Positions 58,577 to 64,000 of a DNA stretch of 64,000 nt are shown here, piece after piece; the stretch's first letter is position 1; each line of letters begins with the position of its first letter. The stretch comes from Flavobacteriales bacterium (lineage in GTDB: Bacteria; Bacteroidota; Bacteroidia; Flavobacteriales_F; PHOS-HE28). Location of the stretch: NCBI GenBank assembly GCA_016721825.1, contig JADKHI010000001.1, forward strand, positions 1,054,001-1,118,000, read 5' to 3'. A program made the position numbers and the translations under genes. Below the pieces are notes generated by a model. That model ran no database searches. It saw only the letters and a program-made list of their open reading frames with translations, and was not told the DNA's origin.

Positions 58577-60108
58577 CGGCCAGGTCGCCGATACAGGCCC
58601 ACTGGCTGTTGATAGCAGTGGTCCTCCTGTCCGCTTTGGCATTCTGGACCTTTCCGGCCTTCACTACCGTCGATGGCGCCACCCATGCGTACACGGCACG
58701 GATGATCCTGGACCGTTGGGCCGGCCATCCCGACCCGAACACGGACCTCAACTCTTACTGGGTGCCGAACGCATTGGGGCATTATGCACTCCTGGCGCTC
58801 CAAGTCGTGTTATCACCGGAACTGGCCGAACGCGTGCTCGTCTTTCTACTGCTGCTCGGACCAGGGCTCGGCATGGTCCGCTTGTGCAGGTCGATGGGTC
58901 GATCCGATCCTTGGCCGATACTGTTCGTCCTTCCCTTTTGCTACAGCTTCCTGTTGCTGATGGGGTTCTTCAATTTCCTGCTGGGCATGACCCTTGGGCT
59001 ATTCCTATTGGCGTTCGACGTTCGGCGAGCACCCCTGAACAGAAGGCATGCGATCATCTTCGTGCTGGCCTCGCTTGTGGTGCTCTGGAGCCATGCCATG
59101 GCCTTTTTCTTCGTTGCCCTCGTTCACTCTATCCTCGGGCTCGCTCGTTTCTTGAACGAACGCGGCGGGACATCGACCGGTGCCCGGTGGAGGGAAGTGC
59201 TCGGCACAAGCGTCCTGATCCTGCCCGGCGCGCTCCTCTTTTTGCTCTTCACTGGCGAACAGTCGACGCAATGGGGCGACATCAGCCTGATGACCAACCT
59301 CTATGACCTGAAGAACATACGCTCCCTCTTGTTGTACTCCTTTATCCAGGAGAACGCCTTCAACGCGGTGATCGGCGCCTTACTAGCGGTCTTTCTGATC
59401 AAAGGCGCATGGGATCGACTCGCGAGTAAAGCGCCGTTCGGGACCCCGGGGGATGCACTCTTGATCAGTGTCGTCGTTCTTCTAGTGCTGTACTTCCTGG
59501 TCCCCGATTCCACCGGATACGCGAGCTACATCACACAACGGTTGCAGTTGATGATGGCCTTCTTGCTCATCGCTTGGATCGCAGTGGTCACCTCGTCCGA
59601 CCGCTGGAGCTTCGCCCTGCTGATGGTGTTGCTGGCCGCGCATGGTCTCCGGATCAACTACATCAGCGACCTGATGGCGCCGTTCCGCCACCAGCGCCTA
59701 GCCATGGCCGAAGCTTCGAGGGCGCTCTCGCTAGGCGCAACGGTGCTGCCTATCAACTTCGAGCCCGAATGGCTCAAGGGACATCAAGGAGCTGAACTCG
59801 GTCTGTACAATGAAGTACATGTGTTGGACAACTACGAGTGCAGCATGGGCTACTTCCCCCTCGTGTGGCGAAAAGACCTGCCCAGCCCCTTGTACTGGCA
59901 CCTGATGACCGCTACCGACAAGCAGTGCTTCGAGTGGTTGCAGGACTATGTGGACGCCAAGGAGACCCCGGCCATGGACCAGATCGCTCTGATAGGACCC
60001 GTGGATAGTGCGAGTTGCAAGGCTCGGAACGTGCTCCCCATCCTTGCCGCACACTATCAGCAGACCTTCGACAACGGGTACGTGCAAGTCTTTACGCTGA
60101 AACGATAA
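58573..60108 (+). CDS. Polytopic membrane protein, glycosyltransferase-like
   Basis: 511 residues with about 10-12 hydrophobic segments (about 10-410) and a C-terminal soluble domain of about 100 residues. The architecture and the early loop 'VDGATHAYTARMILDRWAG' resemble GT-C (PMT/ArnT-like) glycosyltransferases, where an Asp in the first outer loop is catalytic. There is no family-defining motif that I can name. The start ATG overlaps the gldA stop (ATGA), so it is translated from the gldA transcript. Confidence 0.75.
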   Translation: MTARSPIQAHWLLIAVVLLSALAFWTFPAFTTVDGATHAYTARMILDRWAGHPDPNTDLNSYWVPNALGHYALLALQVVLSPELAERVLVFLLLLGPGLGMVRLCRSMGRSDPWPILFVLPFCYSFLLLMGFFNFLLGMTLGLFLLAFDVRRAPLNRRHAIIFVLASLVVLWSHAMAFFFVALVHSILGLARFLNERGGTSTGARWREVLGTSVLILPGALLFLLFTGEQSTQWGDISLMTNLYDLKNIRSLLLYSFIQENAFNAVIGALLAVFLIKGAWDRLASKAPFGTPGDALLISVVVLLVLYFLVPDSTGYASYITQRLQLMMAFLLIAWIAVVTSSDRWSFALLMVLLAAHGLRINYISDLMAPFRHQRLAMAEASRALSLGATVLPINFEPEWLKGHQGAELGLYNEVHVLDNYECSMGYFPLVWRKDLPSPLYWHLMTATDKQCFEWLQDYVDAKETPAMDQIALIGPVDSASCKARNVLPILAAHYQQTFDNGYVQVFTLKR

Positions 60109-60145
60109 CTGATCGGCATCGGTTGACCCTTCCAATGCAAACCGC

Positions 60146-60153
60146 TTCCTTTG
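60146..60153 (+). promoter_or_regulatory. -7 box for metK, fused to GCGGCCGC
   Basis: TTCCTTTG continued into GCGGCCGC (60153-60160), 19 bases before the metK ATG. Same box-octamer layout as atpD and degT. Confidence 0.5.
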
Positions 60154-60172
60154 CGGCCGCATAACCGAACCC

Positions 60173-61432
60173 ATGCCCTACCTCTTCACCTCCGAATCCG
60201 TCAGCGAAGGCCACCCCGATAAGGTCGCCGACCAGATCAGTGATGCGCTCATCGATCACTTCCTCGCCTTCGACCCCACCAGCAAGGTGGCCTGCGAAAC
60301 GCTGGTGACCACTGGACAGGTGGTGTTGGCCGGTGAAGTGAAGAGCAAGGCGTACCTCGATGTGCAGCAGATCGCTCGTGACGTGATCGAGAAGATCGGG
60401 TACACCAAGAGCGAGTACATGTTCGAGGCCCACTCGTGCGGTGTGCTTAGCGCCATCCACGAACAGAGCCCCGACATCAACCAGGGCGTTGAGCGCAAGA
60501 AGCCGGAGGAACAAGGCGCCGGCGACCAAGGCATGATGTTCGGCTACGCTTGCCGCGACACGGACAATTACATGCCCTTGCCGTTGGAGATCAGCCACAT
60601 GCTGTTGCGTGAACTGGCCGTGATCCGCCGGGAGAAGAACAGCAAGATGCCTTACCTGCGCCCGGATGCGAAAAGCCAGGTGACGATCGAATACGCGGAC
60701 AATGGTACGCCCGTCCGGATCGATGCCATCGTGGTGAGCACCCAGCACGACGACTTCGATAAGGAGCCGAAGATGTTGGCCAAGATCAAGCAGGATGTGA
60801 TCGAGATCCTGATCCCCCGCGTGAAGAAGCAACTGCCCAAGCGCGTGCAGGCCCTCTTCGGCAAGGACATCGCTTATCACATCAACCCCACGGGCAAGTT
60901 CGTGATCGGTGGTCCCCACGGCGACACCGGCCTCACCGGCCGCAAGATCATTGTGGACACCTACGGTGGCAAGGGTGCGCACGGTGGTGGTGCCTTCAGC
61001 GGCAAAGACCCCAGCAAAGTGGACCGCAGCGCCGCCTACGCGGCCCGTCACGTGGCCAAACACCTTGTGGCCGCCGGCGTTTGCGATGAGGTGCTGGTGC
61101 AGGTGGCCTACGCCATCGGTGTCGCCAAGCCGGTAGGTTTCTACGTGAACACCTACGGTACCGCCAAAGTGAAAATGACCGATGGCCAGATCGCGAAGAC
61201 CATCAGCGGACTGAAGGAGTTCGACATGCGCCCTTACTTCATCGAGCAGCGATTCGCGCTCCGCACCCCCATCTACAGCGAGACCGCCAGCTATGGGCAC
61301 ATGGGGCGTGAGAGCAAGGTGGTCACGAAGACCTTCAGCAACGCCGGTCAGAAAGCCACCGTCAAAGTGAAGCTCTTCCCTTGGGAGGAACTGAACGCCC
61401 TGGCCGTGGTGCAGAAGGCTTTCAAGCTGTAA
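60173..61432 (+). CDS. metK: S-adenosylmethionine synthetase
   Basis: 419 residues, three-domain MAT fold. 'SVSEGHPDKVADQISDALID' at the N-terminus, the ATP-binding 'GAGDQGMMFGYACRDT', 'FVIGGPHGDTGLTGRKI' and 'GGGAFSGKDPSKVDRSAAY' are all present. It makes SAM from methionine and ATP. No SAM riboswitch is visible in the 64-base upstream gap. A strong hairpin follows 15 bases after the stop. Confidence 0.98.
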   Translation: MPYLFTSESVSEGHPDKVADQISDALIDHFLAFDPTSKVACETLVTTGQVVLAGEVKSKAYLDVQQIARDVIEKIGYTKSEYMFEAHSCGVLSAIHEQSPDINQGVERKKPEEQGAGDQGMMFGYACRDTDNYMPLPLEISHMLLRELAVIRREKNSKMPYLRPDAKSQVTIEYADNGTPVRIDAIVVSTQHDDFDKEPKMLAKIKQDVIEILIPRVKKQLPKRVQALFGKDIAYHINPTGKFVIGGPHGDTGLTGRKIIVDTYGGKGAHGGGAFSGKDPSKVDRSAAYAARHVAKHLVAAGVCDEVLVQVAYAIGVAKPVGFYVNTYGTAKVKMTDGQIAKTISGLKEFDMRPYFIEQRFALRTPIYSETASYGHMGRESKVVTKTFSNAGQKATVKVKLFPWEELNALAVVQKAFKL

Positions 61433-61447
61433 GTACCTGGAGCATCG

Positions 61448-61491
61448 CGTTGCGAGTGGTGAGCGCATGTCCGCTCTCATCACTCGCAACG
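61448..61491. terminator. Long hairpin after metK
   Basis: A stem of 16 bp (CGTTGCGAGTGGTGAG with CTCATCACTCGCAACG, one G-U) plus two more pairs beyond one mismatch, loop ATGTCC. No U-tract. The words GAGTGGT and GAGCGCA recur at 7-base steps, like the other intergenic arrays. Confidence 0.7.
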
Positions 61492-61630
61492 ACATTTCAG
61501 ACTCTTGTGTCAAGATCGGACCTTCAGGTTGTCCGGCCGGAAAGACCCCGACGAAGCACCTTCGGAGCCTGAGCCCCAGGCATTTTCCCCTTTCTCACAG
61601 CCTGATGTTGGTGTGAAAGGGAATAACCAC

Positions 61631-61638
61631 TACTTTCG
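61631..61638 (+). promoter_or_regulatory. -7 box for rplU-rpmA
   Basis: TACTTTCG, consensus TAnnTTYG, 20 bases before the rplU ATG. Confidence 0.6.
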
Positions 61639-61658
61639 CAGCCCATTTTCAGTAGATC

Positions 61659-62168
61659 ATGTACGCCATCGTTGACATCGCCGGCCAGCAGTTCAAGGTG
61701 AAGGCCGCCCAGAAATTGAAGGTGCACCGCCTCGAAGCCGAGGCCGGCAAGCACGTTGAGATCGGCAAAGTGCTGCTGATCAGCAACGGCAAGACCGTGA
61801 GCGTTGGCACCCCCGTGCTCGAGGGCGCCCGCATCGCCGCCAAGGTGCTGAACCATGGCAAGGGCGACAAGGTCCTGGTGTTCAAGAAGAAGCGCCGCAA
61901 GGGCTACCAGAAGCTGAACGGCCACCGCCAATACATCACCGAGCTCTGGATCGAAGCGATCCTGGGCAAAGGCGAGAAGTTCGACGCCAGCAAGAGCACC
62001 GCACCCGCCCCCAAGGCCGCGAAGGTGATCGAGCCCAAAGTGAAGAAGACGGCAGCCACGAAGGCCGCCGCTCCCGCCAAGAAGGCTGCTCCCGCGAAGA
62101 AAGCCGCCCCTGCAAAGAAGGCAGCCCCCGCGAAGAAGGCCGCTCCGAAGAAGGACACCAAGAAGTAA
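61659..62168 (+). CDS. rplU: Large ribosomal subunit protein bL21 with long Lys/Ala/Pro tail
   Basis: 169 residues. Residues 1-103 are a normal bL21 ('MYAIVDIAGQQFKVKAAQKL', 'VLVFKKKRRKGYQKLNGHRQ'). Residues about 110-169 are an extension rich in Lys, Ala and Pro, with four copies of APAKKA (138-161). Histone H1-like tails like this are seen on ribosomal proteins of some Bacteroidota. It binds 23S rRNA in the 50S subunit; the tail may add RNA contacts. Co-transcribed with rpmA, 37 bases downstream. Confidence 0.97.
   Translation: MYAIVDIAGQQFKVKAAQKLKVHRLEAEAGKHVEIGKVLLISNGKTVSVGTPVLEGARIAAKVLNHGKGDKVLVFKKKRRKGYQKLNGHRQYITELWIEAILGKGEKFDASKSTAPAPKAAKVIEPKVKKTAATKAAAPAKKAAPAKKAAPAKKAAPAKKAAPKKDTKK
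62070..62141 (+). repeat. Four tandem 18-base units in rplU
   Basis: Each unit encodes APAKKA: 62070-62087, 62088-62105, 62106-62123, 62124-62141. The units differ at synonymous positions, so the protein repeat is kept while DNA copies drift. Confidence 0.85.
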
Positions 62169-62205
62169 GCGCCGCTACGGCATCAACACGAATACCTGAC
62201 CAGCC

Positions 62206-62475
62206 ATGGCACACAAGAAAGGTGAAGGCAGTACCCAGAACGGCCGCGAATCGCACTCCAAGCGCCTCGGCGTGAAGATTTACGGTGGCAGCAAGGCCAT
62301 CGCCGGCAACATCATCGTGCGTCAGCGCGGCACCAAGCACCACCCCGGCCTGAATGTGGGCATCGGTGTGGACCACACCCTGTACGCCCTCGTGGATGGC
62401 GTGGTGAAGTTCCAGCGCAAGCGCGATGAGCGCAGCTACGTGAGCATCGTACCCGCTGAGGCCTCCAACGCCTAA
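62206..62475 (+). CDS. rpmA: Large ribosomal subunit protein bL27
   Basis: 89 residues. 'MAHKKGEGSTQNGRESHSKR' and 'LGVKIYGGSKAIAGNIIVRQ' are the canonical bL27 N-terminus, which reaches the peptidyl-transferase centre. It has no N-terminal cleavable extension of the Firmicutes type. Partner of rplU in one operon, followed by a rho-independent terminator. Confidence 0.98.
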   Translation: MAHKKGEGSTQNGRESHSKRLGVKIYGGSKAIAGNIIVRQRGTKHHPGLNVGIGVDHTLYALVDGVVKFQRKRDERSYVSIVPAEASNA

Positions 62476-62494
62476 GCGTACCTCCCATTGACCG

Positions 62495-62522
62495 AAAAGC
62501 CCCGAGCGATCGGGGCTTTTTT
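62495..62522 (+). terminator. Rho-independent terminator after rplU-rpmA
   Basis: AAAAGCCCCG pairs with CGGGGCTTTT around AGCGAT and is followed by two more T. Ten-bp perfect stem with U-tract, 19 bases after the rpmA stop. Confidence 0.93.
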
Positions 62523-62550
62523 CATTCCATCCCCACCCCCGGCCCTCCCT

Positions 62551-62558
62551 TAACTTCG
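62551..62558 (+). promoter_or_regulatory. -7 box for serS
   Basis: TAACTTCG, consensus TAnnTTYG, 38 bases before the serS ATG. Confidence 0.55.
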
Positions 62559-62596
62559 CGCCTGCCTGCCTTTGGCAAGGCCTCATTCCCCCGACC

Positions 62597-63867
62597 ATGC
62601 TGGAATTGTCGTTCATCCGTGAACACCGTGAAGAGGCGGAACAACGCCTCGCCAAGCGCAACATCGACGTCAAGGTGCTGCTGGACCGTACCGCTGAACT
62701 GGACGAACTGCGCCGTCGCACCCAGGTGGACCTGGACGCCCGGCTGGCCGAGCTGAACGAACTGAGCCGCTCCATCGGGGAGCTGATGAAGGCCGGGAAC
62801 AAAGCTGAAGCGGAGACCGCCCGTGCGCGCACCACGGACCTGAAGGCCACGGCTGCCACCCTTAAGGAGCAGCTCGAAGCCACGGAGAAGAGCCTGCACG
62901 ACCACCTCTGCACCATCCCCAACGCGCCGAACGCCCGCGTGCCCGTAGGCAAAACCCCGGAAGAGAACACCGTGGTGATGCACGAGGGTGCACTGCCCGA
63001 CCTGCCCGCAGATGCCAAGCCCCACTGGGAGCTCGGTGAGCAATACGGCTTCCTCCACATGGACCTCGGCGTGAAGGTCACAGGAGCTGGCTTCCCTGTC
63101 TACAGCGGACCCGGCGCCAAGCTTCAGCGTGCCCTGATCTCCTTCTTCCTGGACCGCGCCACCGAGGCCGGCTACCGTGAGTTCATCCCACCCCACATGG
63201 TGAACGCCGCCAGCGCCTTCGCCACGGGCCAACTTCCCGACAAGGAGGGCCAGATGTACCACGCCACCGCCGACGACCTCTACCTGATCCCCACGGCCGA
63301 GGTGCCCATCACCAACCTCTACCGGGATGTGATCCTGGATCCCGAGCAACTGCCGGTGATGATGGTGGGCTACACGCCCTGCTTCCGCCGTGAGGCCGGT
63401 AGCTATGGTGCCCACGTGCGCGGCCTCAACCGTGTGCACCAGTTCGACAAGGTGGAGATCGTTCGCCTGGAGCACCCCGACCACAGCTACGCCGCCTTGG
63501 AGGACATGGTGGAGCACGTGAAGGGGCTGCTGCGCGCCTGGAACTGCCCTACCGACAGCTGCTGCTCTGTGGCGGCGACATGGGCTTCAGCAGCGCGCTC
63601 ACGTATGACATGGAGGTGTACGCCGGAGCTCAGAAACGCTGGTTGGAAGTGAGCTCCATCAGCTGCTTCGAGACCTTCCAGAGCAACCGCCTGAAGCTGC
63701 GTTTCCGCGACGGCAAGCGCACGCGCCTGCCACACACGCTGAACGGCAGCGCCCTTGCCCTGGCCCGCATCGTAGCCGCCATCCTGGAGAACAACCAGAC
63801 CCCCGAGGGCATCCACATCCCCGTGGCCTTGCGTCCTTACACGGGCTTCGATATGATCCGACCCTGA
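62597..63867 (+). pseudogene. serS: Seryl-tRNA synthetase, single-base frameshift
   Basis: Class II synthetase: coiled-coil arm (about 28-110), 'GPGAKLQRALISFFLDRATE' (motif 1 region), 'YLIPTAEVPITNLYRD', motif 2 'TPCFRREAGSYG' and, in the second frame, motif 3 region 'LNGSALALARIVAAILEN'. The first frame breaks after 'VKGLLRA'; restoring one C at GCC/TGG (63537-63539) gives 'LELPYRQLLLCGGDMGFS' and rejoins the rest, for a 423-residue protein. The missing C is in a short C run. Since serS is essential and everything else is intact, a sequencing error is the likeliest cause. Confidence 0.93.
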
Positions 63868-64000
63868 TGCGTGGCGCACTTTTCGCTCTGATCACCGCGT
63901 TCTTCGGCATGTCCTTGCTCTTCTCCTGCAAGGGGAAGCCGCACGACCCCGCACACGTGACCGCAATCGACAGCATGCTGATCCAGGTCGATAGCCTTGA
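63867..64000 (+). CDS. Lipoprotein, N-terminal part (3' end outside window)
   Basis: ATG 63867 overlaps the serS stop (TGATG), and 44 codons remain before the edge. The signal sequence 'RGALFALITAFFGMSLLFSC' ends in a lipobox, followed by the polar 'KGKPHDPAHVTAIDSMLIQV'. This looks like the start of a lipidated periplasmic or outer-membrane protein; the rest is not visible. Probably in the serS operon. Confidence 0.75.
   Translation, partial: MRGALFALITAFFGMSLLFSCKGKPHDPAHVTAIDSMLIQVDSL

Noticed and set aside
60109..60172. SAM riboswitch before metK
   Set aside because: The gap is only 64 bases, lacks SAM-I or SAM-II consensus segments and is mostly the promoter.
60092..61513. Open frame of about 470 codons antisense to metK
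   Set aside because: Shadow of a strongly conserved gene; no signal or domain.
1..64000. tRNA or rRNA genes
   Set aside because: No cloverleaf-like segment with GTTCRA and CCA-end pattern and no rRNA-like stretch was seen in the gaps; a tRNAscan-SE or Infernal run would be decisive.

Overview
The window is GC-rich DNA from a member of the Bacteroidota, most likely a high-GC Flavobacteriales-like lineage. Evidence: several secreted proteins end in type IX secretion (T9SS) C-terminal sorting domains; a GldA-type gliding-motility ATPase is present; atpD-atpC stand apart from other ATP synthase genes; and most transcription units are preceded by the Bacteroidota -7 box (TAnnTTTG, here usually TAnnTT[T/C]G). 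The sequence is gene-dense. No gap without a gene exceeds 300 bases. I see no rRNA, tRNA, CRISPR array or insertion sequence.

Layout. 1-7.4 kb is vitamin and cofactor handling: a TonB-dependent receptor (cut by the left edge) behind a TPP riboswitch, a NadR-like ATPase, and a ribF-LRR-PnuC operon, interrupted by a T9SS beta-propeller protein and a lycopene cyclase. 7.6-16 kb holds atpD-atpC, an LpxL-like acyltransferase, a membrane desaturase, a secreted CotH protein and an ABC exporter pair. 16-21.5 kb holds a Ppx/GppA phosphatase and a five-gene extracytoplasmic redox/iron operon (barrel protein, small CxxC protein, Rieske protein, imelysin, di-heme oxidoreductase) behind a perfect 18-bp palindrome. 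21.6-36.4 kb holds a YitT membrane protein, a dockerin-tailed adhesin-like protein, an NtrC-like regulator without HTH, alaS with a duplicated 3' end flanking an unknown secreted gene, an M23 peptidase, MerR, FkbM, hldD, a pterin operon (QueD/PTPS, folE, Bax-inhibitor) and fabD. 36.4-47.5 kb is a nucleotide-sugar region on the minus strand: PHP tyrosine phosphatase, rfbB (frameshifted), three enzymes that with a DegT aminotransferase complete a WbpA/B/E/D-type 2,3-diamino-uronic acid route, plus ugd and uxs for UDP-xylose. 47.6-64 kb holds KDO transferase waaA, secreted proteins, MazG, dtd, an e(P4)-type phosphatase, rsgA, gldA, metK, rplU-rpmA and serS (frameshifted).

Most unusual features. 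(1) A set of intergenic dyads built of tandem 7- or 8-base words whose two arms carry complementary words. Each locus uses its own word, with five clear cases and two more hairpins of similar make. (2) The palindrome-controlled Rieske/imelysin/di-heme operon. (3) A 71-bp direct repeat of the alaS 3' end, including its stop, bracketing an inserted gene. (4) fabD that has lost its stop and reads into low-GC DNA. (5) Many -7 boxes lie only 4-7 bases from the start codon, implying leaderless mRNAs, and several are fused to a GCGGCCGC octamer.

Both frameshifts (rfbB, serS) sit in otherwise intact genes and may be sequencing errors; serS is essential, which favours that reading there.
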